Source of the DNA: an uncultured Bacteroidota bacterium
GTDB taxonomy: Bacteria > Bacteroidota > Bacteroidia > Chitinophagales > Chitinophagaceae
Direction of reading: 5' to 3'
DNA length: 36,206 bases
Assembly: GCA_903875055.1 (NCBI GenBank)
Contig: CAIQUX010000145.1
Coordinates: 1 to 36,206, forward strand
The translations under genes and the position numbers were made by a program. Below are positions 8,348 to 15,880 of the stretch, piece by piece; positions within the stretch are counted from its first letter, which is position 1, and every line of letters starts with the position of its first letter. The notes under the pieces were generated by a model that did no database searches, was not told the DNA's origin, and saw nothing but the letters and a program-made list of their open reading frames with translations.

Positions 8348-9073
8348 TTATTCCTTTAATTTAAATAACTTCTCCAATCCTTCTTTATCAAGGAAACCTT
8401 CCTGATTCGAGATAACTTCTCCTTTTTCATGATACACTAATAATGGAATATTATTGACATACATGGATTGCGCCAGTGATTTATTCTCGTCGATATCGAT
8501 TGGAATAATTTTTATCTTTCCTGCATACTCTTTTTGTATCTCTTCCAGAATCGGCTTTAACTGTTTGCATGGACCACACCATTTCGCATTAAAATCAATG
8601 ACAACAGGAATGTCTCCACTGATCAGTTTCTTATAGTCGTCTTTAGTCATTCCTTTCCAAGCTGATGTTTCTCCCTTAGCCGTGGTTGGCAATTGGGCTG
8701 CCTTCCATTGTAAGATGCCCCCCTTCATATTATAGACCTCCGAGAAACCCATATCTGCCATAACATTCATAGCAGCTGCACTACGACCACCCGAAAGACA
8801 ATAGATCATCGCTGTTTTGGATTTATCCAAACTTCCTATTTTAGATTTAAAATCTCCGGCATTGAAATCAATATTGATGGCATTGGCCAAATGTTCTTCT
8901 GCAAATTCAGATGGAGTGCGCACATCGACAAGTTGAACATCCTTTTTTTCATTCATCATTTTTTGATATTCATTCACCGGAATTGTTTTCGCACCCGTTG
9001 CCTTTTGCGCGGAATTAGAAAAGCAAGATGTCAATGCAACCAGCATCATAAGACATGAATAGACCATTTTCAT
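8348..9073 (-). CDS. Rhodanese-thioredoxin fusion lipoprotein
   Basis: The 241-residue protein has a lipoprotein signal peptide with lipobox LTSC (C17). A rhodanese domain spans about residues 28-127, with VDVRTPSEFAEEHLANAINID, the catalytic loop CLSGGRS (C92) and the GG-I..W end. A thioredoxin domain spans about 135-241, with the redox motif WCGPC (C166, C169) and the cis-proline NNIP (P210). Rhodaneses carry persulfide sulfur on the catalytic cysteine; thioredoxins reduce disulfides. The fusion anchored in the envelope suggests sulfur transfer or thiol repair in the periplasm, with the CGPC pair perhaps reducing the C92 persulfide; that coupling is inference. It is a single gene between a convergent permease and the FKBP operon terminator. 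Confidence 0.92.
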   Translation of the reverse strand: MKMVYSCLMMLVALTSCFSNSAQKATGAKTIPVNEYQKMMNEKKDVQLVDVRTPSEFAEEHLANAINIDFNAGDFKSKIGSLDKSKTAMIYCLSGGRSAAAMNVMADMGFSEVYNMKGGILQWKAAQLPTTAKGETSAWKGMTKDDYKKLISGDIPVVIDFNAKWCGPCKQLKPILEEIQKEYAGKIKIIPIDIDENKSLAQSMYVNNIPLLVYHEKGEVISNQEGFLDKEGLEKLFKLKE

Positions 9074-9162
9074 ATTTTCGAATTTAATATTTAAAAGTTA
9101 CGACAACTTCACTCATCATTTCCATTGAATAGAAAGATTACTGATAAAAGAATCAAAGATAA

Positions 9163-9193
9163 AAAAACCTTCTCATTGAATGAGAAGGTTTTT
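9163..9193 (-). terminator. Strong intrinsic terminator after the FKBP operon
   Basis: A perfect 13-base inverted repeat (AAAAACCTTCTCA at 9163-9175 and its complement at 9181-9193) encloses the loop TTGAA. It is flanked by T or A runs on both sides, and lies 17 bases past the stop at 9210. On the minus strand it ends in seven T. The shape is bidirectional, though only the minus-strand operon points into it. Confidence 0.85.
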
Positions 9194-9209
9194 AATATCA
9201 ATTTTAAGT

Positions 9210-10088
9210 TTACTTTTTCTCTTCGGCAGGTTTGCCGCTTGAAATTTTCAATAATTCAATTTCGAAAACCAGCACTGAATTTGGTTTTATTGGAGATCCT
9301 TGCGGTGCATTAGCCCCATAAGCAAGCGTTGAAGGAATAATCAACGTACCCTTTCCACCTTCTTCCAACAAAGGAATCCCTTCAGTCCAGCCTTTGATCA
9401 CTTGTCCAAGCGGAAATTCAGCCGGCTCGTGTCTGTCATATGAAGAATCGAATTTTGTTCCATCAAGCAGTGTTCCTTTATAATTCACTTTTACATTATC
9501 GCTGGCTGTGGCATGTTTACCATTACCTGTCTTATCAATGATGTAATAGATACCGGAAGGAGTCTTTTCTGCTTTCAAATTTTTTGCTTTCAAATAATCC
9601 TGTATCGCTTTATCATCTATTCCAATTTGTTTGCTGGCTTCTTCTTCTTTCTCCTTTTTATAATCAGCCTCTGTTTTGACACTCACCATGGTCAACACAA
9701 ATTGCATAACATCACCTTTCTTCAAAAATTCAGGCATTGCGCGACCATGAAATAATGAATCTACAGAAATGTGAATGATGGCACTGTCTCCTTCAGACAA
9801 CAAAGCGATGGCCTCCATCAGATCTCCATTGAAGGCAGGTTTTGTCACCTGTGCAGGAACCGGATTCCCCCCGTTCATTTTATGGCTATCATACAGAACA
9901 CTGTCACGAAGCATGGTTTTCATATGCATGGTAATCATAGATCCCAGGACAGCCTGCTTGCCATCTTTTCCTTTTTTGACAATCTTATACTCCAGGCCGG
10001 ATTTAAGTTTTTTAAATTTAGGTTCTCCACATGAAGAGAACATTGCTGTAGCTACAAAAAGAGCTAATACTAAGAATTGTTTATTCAT
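9210..10088 (-). CDS. FKBP-type peptidyl-prolyl isomerase lipoprotein (paralogue A)
   Basis: The 292-residue protein has lipobox FSSC (C20) after its signal peptide, so it is envelope-anchored. It contains two FKBP-like domains. The C-terminal one (about residues 180-282) is canonical: [19 protein letters not shown], then [13 protein letters not shown], then IPSTLAYG and [11 protein letters not shown] carry the usual pocket residues (Y, F-D, V-I, W, Y, F). The N-terminal one (about 28-140) keeps the framework ([25 protein letters not shown]) but has lost the [12 protein letters not shown] and IP..LAYG pocket. The role is proline isomerisation in exported protein folding. It is the last gene of the operon, 21 bases after paralogue B and followed by the terminator. 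Confidence 0.93.
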   Translation of the reverse strand: MNKQFLVLALFVATAMFSSCGEPKFKKLKSGLEYKIVKKGKDGKQAVLGSMITMHMKTMLRDSVLYDSHKMNGGNPVPAQVTKPAFNGDLMEAIALLSEGDSAIIHISVDSLFHGRAMPEFLKKGDVMQFVLTMVSVKTEADYKKEKEEEASKQIGIDDKAIQDYLKAKNLKAEKTPSGIYYIIDKTGNGKHATASDNVKVNYKGTLLDGTKFDSSYDRHEPAEFPLGQVIKGWTEGIPLLEEGGKGTLIIPSTLAYGANAPQGSPIKPNSVLVFEIELLKISSGKPAEEKK

Positions 10089-10109
10089 AATTTTTATTTC
10101 AATCGTTTT

Positions 10110-10964
10110 TTATTTTAATATTTCCAATAGTTCTACATCAAAAATCAAGACATCATTCGCTTTAATAGGTGATCCTGGAGGAGCGTTTTGGCCATATGCC
10201 AAAGCTGACGGGATCAGTAATTTTCCTTTGCCTCCTTCTTCCAGCAATGGAATACCTTCGGTCCAGCCTTTGATGACACCTGATAACGGAAAATCAATCG
10301 GTTGATTTCTATCGTAGGATGAATCAAACTTAGTACCATCAACAAGCGTTCCTTTGTAATGAACTTTCACCTTGTCGGCAGCCGTAGCATGCTTCCCGTT
10401 GCCAGCTTTTTCAATTACATAATACAAACCTGAAGCCGTTTTTTTCGCTTCCAGATGATTCGCCTTGATATAGTCCTGAAGTATCTTATCATCAATACTT
10501 ACTTGCTTGGCACCGGCTTCTTTCTTTTCATTTTCAAATTCTTCAACTGATTTTACGGAAAATATCTTAACAATATAAGTTACTTTGTCGCCGGACTTTG
10601 CAAACGGAGGAATTTGCCCGCCCTTGAATGCCGAATCGATTGGCATACGTAAAACGGCGCTATCACCGGCTGTCAGCATCGCAAAACCATCCATAAATCC
10701 ACCAAGGAATTGAGCAGTCAATTGTTGTTCAATTGGCTTATTATTGTTCATCTTATAGGAGTCGAACATAGCTGAATCTGCTATTTTTGTCCTGATATGC
10801 ATGCTGACATAACTGCCATCTGCTATTGTTTTTGTTCCCGGGGCATCTTTGATGATTTCATATTCAAGACCGTTGGGTAATTTTTTCATTGATTGAGCTT
10901 TCACATCAACAGAAACTGCGAGTGAAGCCAATGCAAAAAAAGTCATTGAGATTTTTTGTAACAT
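10110..10964 (-). CDS. FKBP-type peptidyl-prolyl isomerase, exported (paralogue B)
   Basis: The protein has 284 residues with a signal peptide ending SVDVKAQ and no lipobox, so it is probably soluble and periplasmic, unlike paralogue A. Its C-terminal FKBP domain (about residues 180-284) is canonical and close to that of [54 protein letters not shown]. The N-terminal half is again a degenerate FKBP domain (NGLEYEII, MHIRTKIADSAMFDSYKMN, AGDSAVLRMPIDSAF, KVTYIVKIFSVKS). It sits 21 bases before A and 16 bases after C, so the three are co-transcribed. Tandem duplication is evident from sequence. Confidence 0.93.
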   Translation of the reverse strand: MLQKISMTFFALASLAVSVDVKAQSMKKLPNGLEYEIIKDAPGTKTIADGSYVSMHIRTKIADSAMFDSYKMNNNKPIEQQLTAQFLGGFMDGFAMLTAGDSAVLRMPIDSAFKGGQIPPFAKSGDKVTYIVKIFSVKSVEEFENEKKEAGAKQVSIDDKILQDYIKANHLEAKKTASGLYYVIEKAGNGKHATAADKVKVHYKGTLVDGTKFDSSYDRNQPIDFPLSGVIKGWTEGIPLLEEGGKGKLLIPSALAYGQNAPPGSPIKANDVLIFDVELLEILK

Positions 10965-10980
10965 GGTTTAAATTCTTGTT

Positions 10981-12078
10981 TTATTTATTTTGATTTTGTG
11001 GAGTTGCATTTTCTGTGGCCGGCGCAGGTGGCGGCGTTGGTGGTATTGGCGCAGCAGGTACCGGAATCTTGATACTGACTAATTGTACATCAAAAAGCAG
11101 GATTGAATTTGCCGGAATGCCTTTCGGATTGGCTCCTCCACCTGGTCTGGCTTGCGACCCATAAGCCATCGGTGAAGGAATGTACAAAGTAGCTTTTGAA
11201 CCCGGTTTTAGTAAAGCGACACCTTCGTCCCAACCTTTAATAACCTGACCTTTTCCCAAGGAAAATTGGAAAGGGGATACATGATGGAAGGTTGTATCTT
11301 CATTACTGTCAAACTTAGTTCCGTCAAGCAATGTACCAGTATAATTCATAACGACGGTATCTCCAGTCTTCGGATGATCACCACTACCGTCTTCTTTGAT
11401 GGTATAGTATAAACCAGATGCTGTTTTGACTGGCATCAGATGATTCTTGGCAAAGTATGTCTGAAGGTCTTTATCATCTTTTATCATCTGCTTGGCAGCA
11501 TCTTTTTTCTGTTTTTCCATCTGCTCCTGCATCTGTTTGGTGAATGCAGCCTGCTGTTCCTTTTGTACCTGATCTTTTGTTTTTAATGAAACCAGTTTTA
11601 CGAAATACTGAACTTTATCACCGCTTTTTATAAAGTCTGGCTTCTTATTTTTAGTGCTCTTGAATAACATGTCTGCATCGACAAGGCAAATCATACTGTC
11701 ACCAGGCGTCATCAGCATTATGGCTTCGATGAGATCTCCTTTAAAGTTTGGCTTATTGACACTGAATTCAGCAGGCTTCCCTTTATTAGACTGATATGTA
11801 CTATACAGCAATCTGTTGTTGCAAGCCGATTGCATGTTTACCTTGATCAAGTCGCCTTCCATTGGATGCGGGGATGTGGCTTTGTCGACAATCATGGCAT
11901 ATTCCAGCCCTGAATTTAATTTCTTGTAATTGATAGGTTTGGGTGCCGGTGCCTGATTAGGTGCGACCATAGCCGGTGCCGGTGTCAACTTGGGTGCCGG
12001 TGCTGTTGTTGGCTTTTGTGCTGTTGCATAAACAGAACACAGACATCCAAGAATTACTAAACGAGTTCTTTGTAACAT
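10981..12078 (-). CDS. FKBP-type peptidyl-prolyl isomerase with proline-rich tails (paralogue C)
   Basis: This is the largest of the three, at 365 residues. A signal peptide (to about ATAQ, residue 21) is followed by a Pro/Ala-rich linker (PTTAPAPKLTPAPAM...), a degenerate FKBP domain, a charged Lys/Gln-rich helix (KEQQAAFTKQMQEQMEKQKK) and a canonical FKBP domain. That last domain has [40 protein letters not shown] and NSILLFDVQLV. A second Pro-rich tail (IPPTPPPAPAT) ends the protein. It is more diverged than A and B. Its ATG lies inside the end of the upstream DHH gene, with a 22-base overlap, suggesting translational coupling. The Pro-rich ends are likely flexible cell-wall or envelope spacers; this is inference. 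Confidence 0.92.
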   Translation of the reverse strand: MLQRTRLVILGCLCSVYATAQKPTTAPAPKLTPAPAMVAPNQAPAPKPINYKKLNSGLEYAMIVDKATSPHPMEGDLIKVNMQSACNNRLLYSTYQSNKGKPAEFSVNKPNFKGDLIEAIMLMTPGDSMICLVDADMLFKSTKNKKPDFIKSGDKVQYFVKLVSLKTKDQVQKEQQAAFTKQMQEQMEKQKKDAAKQMIKDDKDLQTYFAKNHLMPVKTASGLYYTIKEDGSGDHPKTGDTVVMNYTGTLLDGTKFDSNEDTTFHHVSPFQFSLGKGQVIKGWDEGVALLKPGSKATLYIPSPMAYGSQARPGGGANPKGIPANSILLFDVQLVSIKIPVPAAPIPPTPPPAPATENATPQNQNK

Positions 12079-13082
12079 TGCTTTAATTGATTTTCTGTTT
12101 GAGTGATTGCTTTTCTGTATAGTTCGATTGTATCTGAAAGGGATACACGTGAACGACCTCCAGCCGCATTGACATGACCACCTCCATTAAAAAAAGTCCT
12201 TGCAAATTCATTAACATTGAAGTGGCCTTTGCTTCTGAATGACATCCTGATTTCATTATCCCTTTCGCTGATAAAGGTAGAAAAAATAATATCCTGAATA
12301 CTTAAAGGGTAGTTAACAATTCCTTCCGTATCACCTGTTTTCAACTGAAAGCGATTCAACTCATCTTTGGTCACCGGAATCAAGGCCGAATGAGTTTCTT
12401 GGTCGATGATCATTTTTTCTGACAAAACATAACCCAGAAAACGCAGACGATTCTCTTTGAATGTATCGAAAATGGATTGATGAACAGGCGCGGCTTGAAG
12501 CCCTTTTCCCATTAGATCAGCAACCAAGGAATGAACACCAGCAGTGGTGCATGGGAACTTAAATGAACCTGTATCTGTCATCACACCGGCATATAAACAT
12601 CTGGCTATATCCAAATTAATCAGCCCGTTTCCATTATTTGCATTAATGAAGTCGTAAACCATTTCGCAGGTGCTGCTCTTCGAAGGCAAACTGGCTCCAT
12701 AATCAAAAGCAGCATCAGGAAACAAGTGATGATCAATCAATACTTTCGTGCCTTTAAAAGAATTGAGGCTGTCAGACAATGATTGGGTTCTGGAATATTG
12801 GTTATAATCCAGACTGAAAAGTATGGTCGATTCATTCAAAACCGCCTCAACCGATTGCTTATTTTCTTCATATATCAGCACCGAGTATGACTCCGGCATC
12901 CAAAGCAGGAAATCCGGAATGGTATTCGGAGAAATTACTCTGCAACTATGCCCCAATAAATTCAGGTAATGAAAAAGCCCCAAAGAAGCACCCAGCGCAT
13001 CAGCATCAGGATTAAAATGATGGGTGATAGCAATCTTTTGCGGTGTGGATAATAAGGGTGCCAGTTCGGCCAGGGTTTTCAT
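12057..13082 (-). CDS. nrnA: DHH/DHHA1 phosphoesterase, NrnA-like (nanoRNase/pAp phosphatase)
   Basis: The 341-residue cytoplasmic enzyme has the DHH-superfamily motifs: ITHHFNPDADALGASLG (D26, D28), FSLDYNQ (D92), LIDHH (D117-H119) and a later MTDTGSFKFP. These bind two manganese ions. The DHHA1 domain ends in the GGGHVNAAGG substrate loop. NrnA enzymes degrade 2-5 nucleotide RNAs and dephosphorylate 3'-phosphoadenosine 5'-phosphate, and some act on cyclic dinucleotide products. The length and motif order fit NrnA rather than RecJ, which is much longer. It is followed by FKBP paralogue C with a 22-base overlap. The upstream 137-base spacer contains a weak CATTTTTG box (13098-13091) eight bases before the ATG. 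Confidence 0.9.
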   Translation of the reverse strand: MKTLAELAPLLSTPQKIAITHHFNPDADALGASLGLFHYLNLLGHSCRVISPNTIPDFLLWMPESYSVLIYEENKQSVEAVLNESTILFSLDYNQYSRTQSLSDSLNSFKGTKVLIDHHLFPDAAFDYGASLPSKSSTCEMVYDFINANNGNGLINLDIARCLYAGVMTDTGSFKFPCTTAGVHSLVADLMGKGLQAAPVHQSIFDTFKENRLRFLGYVLSEKMIIDQETHSALIPVTKDELNRFQLKTGDTEGIVNYPLSIQDIIFSTFISERDNEIRMSFRSKGHFNVNEFARTFFNGGGHVNAAGGRSRVSLSDTIELYRKAITQTENQLKQCYKELV

Positions 13083-13219
13083 AAAGGCTGCAAAAATGGA
13101 GGATTATTTATAAAAATCAAAATAAAAAGTGAATTGAAGGGACTAAGTCTGTTGTTTAAGTGTGCGGCGAAAGGAATTATTCACACTGAATCCAGCACAA
13201 AAACAAAAAACCATCCACC

Positions 13220-13651
13220 TTATTTCATTTCAAGATTCAATCTTAAACTTAACGGCATCTCTGTTATCTTTCGCTGCCCATAATCGAAACATATCATTCC
13301 AGTTTTAGCTTTGACTATGGTAACGCATACTAAATTCCTGAAAGTGGTCATCTGATAGAAGAGATCGAAGGAAAGTGATGTGAGATTGGCAACTGCAATT
13401 TCAACGTAAAGATCATCACCATAAAAAGCTTCCCCTTTATATTGAATAGCACTATCCGCCATGATCAGACCACAGCCACCTGCATCCATTTCTGTAAAAT
13501 CCCATTGCTTCAAAAAACGAAGACGCGCCTCATGAAGAATGGAAAGAATACTGTCGTTTCCGACATGACCTCCATAATTGACATCGCTGATGCGAACAGG
13601 AATCACAGTAGAATAAATAAACGGAGAAGGAAAAGTGATACGGATCCTCAT
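13220..13651 (-). CDS. Acyl-CoA thioesterase, 4HBT hot-dog family
   Basis: The protein has 143 residues and the single hot-dog fold signature VRISDVNYGGHVGNDSILSILHEAR: D23, GGH (H29), N32 and E41 fill the positions of the D..NHVNN..Y..YFE.AR motif in 4-hydroxybenzoyl-CoA-type thioesterases. It would hydrolyse an acyl-CoA; the substrate cannot be told from sequence. The C-terminal half carries the alternating beta strands expected (LYVEIAVANL, FDLFYQMT, VCVTIVKAKTGMICFDY). It starts six bases after the ITP pyrophosphatase stop, so it is co-transcribed with it. Confidence 0.85.
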   Translation of the reverse strand: MRIRITFPSPFIYSTVIPVRISDVNYGGHVGNDSILSILHEARLRFLKQWDFTEMDAGGCGLIMADSAIQYKGEAFYGDDLYVEIAVANLTSLSFDLFYQMTTFRNLVCVTIVKAKTGMICFDYGQRKITEMPLSLRLNLEMK

Positions 13652-13657
13652 GGAACG

Positions 13658-14239
13658 TTAGCTGTTTAATGTGTGTAAATATTTCGACATAGCATCGAAT
13701 GCTTTTCTTCGGTGACTGACAGCATTTTTTTCTTCGGGACTTTGTTCAGCAAAACTTTTCTCTGAACCTTCTGGTATGAAAATCGGATCATATCCAAATC
13801 CCTTCACTCCGCTTGTTCTCTCCGAAATCATTCCATTGCATTGTCCTGAGAACTGTACAATCATACCTTTGATCATAAGAGTGATAATCGTTTTAAAATA
13901 AGCAGCACGATTTTTATGCCCTTTTAGTTTCTCAAGCACCTTCTCAATATTCCTCAAAGAATCCGAGGATTGGCCTGCATATCGGGCAGAGAAAACACCC
14001 GGCTCACCGTTTAAAGCTTCAATAAAAAGCCCTGTATCTTCGGCAAAACAATCCTTTCCGGTTTGCTTATACACCTGCTGAGCCTTGGCCAACGAATTCT
14101 CTTCAAGCGTATTGTACGGTTCGGGAATTTCATCATAATACCCGATGTCAGTCAAGGTCAGAAACGAAAAATCGTCTCCAAGAATATTGGCCACTTCGGA
14201 AAGCTTGTGACTATTGCCAGTGCAAAAAACTAGTTCCAT
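13658..14239 (-). CDS. rdgB: Non-canonical purine NTP pyrophosphatase (ITP/XTP, RdgB/HAM1 family)
   Basis: The enzyme hydrolyses dITP and XTP to monophosphates to keep deaminated purines out of DNA and RNA. It has 193 residues from the ATG at 14239. Motifs are LVFCTGNSHKLSEV at the N-terminus, EDTGLFIEALNGEPGVFSARYAG (catalytic D68 region), KGFGYDPIF and the terminal SHRRKA. An in-frame ATG at 14272 would add eleven hydrophobic residues and overlap the previous gene. The family always begins just before L-x-F/A-T-G-N, so 14239 is chosen, leaving one base after the upstream stop. Confidence 0.95.
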   Translation of the reverse strand: MELVFCTGNSHKLSEVANILGDDFSFLTLTDIGYYDEIPEPYNTLEENSLAKAQQVYKQTGKDCFAEDTGLFIEALNGEPGVFSARYAGQSSDSLRNIEKVLEKLKGHKNRAAYFKTIITLMIKGMIVQFSGQCNGMISERTSGVKGFGYDPIFIPEGSEKSFAEQSPEEKNAVSHRRKAFDAMSKYLHTLNS

Positions 14240-14240
14240 G

Positions 14241-14696
14241 TCAATTAATATTAAACAAGGGTTTAAGACCATTCGTCCACAAGGCAGATTTTAACGTCGG
14301 CGTGTTCGAGATCAACGTCAGGGAATCGCATAACAAAAACTTAGTCCCGGCAAAACGGAATGGTTCATATTTCTCCTTCAACGAATTAAAAACTGCCGAA
14401 TTCAGTGCAAGCCCGAACAGCAAAACAGTATCCGGCGAGAAGCGGTTGATAAGAGGCAAAACCATTTCCTGTTGTGATTTTATAATATAATAATCTTGCT
14501 CATCGAACTGACAGGCTGCCAACATTTTAGTTAACAGCATTTCATTTTCCGCATTCAAATCTTCCGCTTGCACCATCACAAGAACATGCTGTCGGAAACC
14601 ACCTTTGGGAATCACGTTATTGACGTCTGAGTCATCGGGCAGATACACCGGTTGGTCGTAAATATGGAGAAGTTCTGCTATGTTATCATCAATCAT
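14241..14696 (-). CDS. Small conserved-looking protein, possibly HolD/uracil-DNA-glycosylase-fold-like
   Basis: The protein has 151 residues from the ATG at 14696; a TTG at 14699 is also in frame. It has no signal peptide or membrane segment. Its layout is an acidic N-terminus, a VLVMVQAEDL strand, an LLTKMLAACQFDEQDYYI segment, then PDTVLLFGLAL. It ends in LLCDSLTLISNTPTLKSALWTNGLKPL. The strand-loop VLLFG and the terminal P-x-L-K-x-x-L-W pattern recall the psi subunit of DNA polymerase III (HolD) and its uracil-DNA-glycosylase-like fold, but this is a weak resemblance by eye. It is the first gene of the run ending with rdgB and the thioesterase. Otherwise its function is unknown. Confidence 0.7.
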   Translation of the reverse strand: MIDDNIAELLHIYDQPVYLPDDSDVNNVIPKGGFRQHVLVMVQAEDLNAENEMLLTKMLAACQFDEQDYYIIKSQQEMVLPLINRFSPDTVLLFGLALNSAVFNSLKEKYEPFRFAGTKFLLCDSLTLISNTPTLKSALWTNGLKPLFNIN

Positions 14697-14758
14697 CAAG
14701 ATTATTCAGATTTTTTTTGTTGTTTTGCAAACTTAATGAAATACAACTATACTTTTTC

Positions 14759-15817
14759 ATGAATATCAAGATAACAAAAGTAACGGATAGCCGGATAGAT
14801 GAATTGGATTCTTCCAATTTACAATTCGGCAAGCAATATTCAGATCATATGCTGATTTGCGATTTTGAGAACGGAGCCTGGCAAGACCCTACGATAGTGC
14901 CTTACGGTAATATTTCTATGAGCCCGGCTACAACCTTTATCCATTACGGACAATCGTTATTTGAAGGTATCAAAGCCTACAAGCGAAAGGACGGCCAAGT
15001 GTCCATTTTTCGTCCTAAAGACAACTGGGAACGTTTTAATGTTTCTGCCAGAAGAATGGCCATGGCTGAAGTGCCTGAAGAACTATTCATGGAAGGAATG
15101 CGTCAGCTGATAGAACTTGATAAGGAATGGGTACCTGATTCCGAGGGCAGTTCACTTTATATCCGCCCTTTCATGTTCGGAACCGATGCCTTCATAGGAG
15201 TAAAGCCAGCTGATACTTTCAGATTCATGATTATCACCTCTCCGGCCGGTGCGTATTACAGTAAACCGACCAGGATTTATGTTCAAAATAAATATGTCAG
15301 AGCTTTTCCTGGCGGCATAGGCTTTACCAAAGCGGCCGGAAATTATGGTGCTTGTATGCTTCCGACATTGGAGACCAGAAAACTTGGTTACGATCAGATT
15401 TTATGGACTGACGGATTCACGCATAAGAATGTTCAAGAAATTGGCACCATGAATGTGTTTTTTGTTTTTGGAAATACCGTGGTGACGCCTGACCTTTCGG
15501 AAGGAACCATACTGGCAGGCGTTACCAGAGACAGCGTGATCAAGCTTCTTAAAGAAAAAGGAATCGCCGTTGAAGAACGACCGATCGGCATTGATGAAAT
15601 TGAAGAGAATTATCGCAACGGGCTGTTAAAAGAGGCCTTTGGGGCTGGGACAGCGGCCGTCATCGCTCCGATATCTGAATTGTTTTACAATGGTGACACA
15701 ATGATGCTTCCTCCGATTGAAACCTGGGAAATTTCGAATTTCATCAAAAAGGAACTGGCTGATATACGTTATGGCCAAATTCCTGATACCCATTCATGGA
15801 TGTACAAAGTTTGCTAA
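14759..15817 (+). CDS. ilvE: Branched-chain amino acid aminotransferase
   Basis: This PLP fold-type IV enzyme transfers amino groups between leucine, isoleucine or valine and 2-oxoglutarate, the last step of their synthesis. It has 352 residues from the ATG at 14759; an in-frame TTG at 14717 adds a Phe/Cys-rich stretch and is unlikely. Signatures are HYGQSLFEGIKAYKRKDG, RPKDNWERFNVSARRM, YIRPFMFGTD, the PLP-lysine motif FTKAAGNYGAC (K191), YDQILWTDG, QEIGTMNVFFV and TILAGVTRDSV. It belongs to the long (BCAT2-like) subgroup. TATACTTT/TACTTTTT lies one to three bases before the ATG. It is upstream of, but separated by 63 bases from, the envelope gene series. Confidence 0.95.
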   Translation: MNIKITKVTDSRIDELDSSNLQFGKQYSDHMLICDFENGAWQDPTIVPYGNISMSPATTFIHYGQSLFEGIKAYKRKDGQVSIFRPKDNWERFNVSARRMAMAEVPEELFMEGMRQLIELDKEWVPDSEGSSLYIRPFMFGTDAFIGVKPADTFRFMIITSPAGAYYSKPTRIYVQNKYVRAFPGGIGFTKAAGNYGACMLPTLETRKLGYDQILWTDGFTHKNVQEIGTMNVFFVFGNTVVTPDLSEGTILAGVTRDSVIKLLKEKGIAVEERPIGIDEIEENYRNGLLKEAFGAGTAAVIAPISELFYNGDTMMLPPIETWEISNFIKKELADIRYGQIPDTHSWMYKVC

Positions 15818-15880
15818 CCGCATCCTCTTTGAAACCCACCGAAACATTATTAGTCATAAATTGCAGCCACAAACAAAGTA

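Noticed and set aside
9125-9313. Plus-strand 62-codon frame over the terminator
   Set aside because: It crosses the hairpin and the end of the FKBP gene on the other strand; its composition is AT-rich and non-coding.
14717-14758. TTG start for ilvE
   Set aside because: The added residues are low-complexity and not family-like, and they overlap the promoter region; the ATG at 14759 fits.
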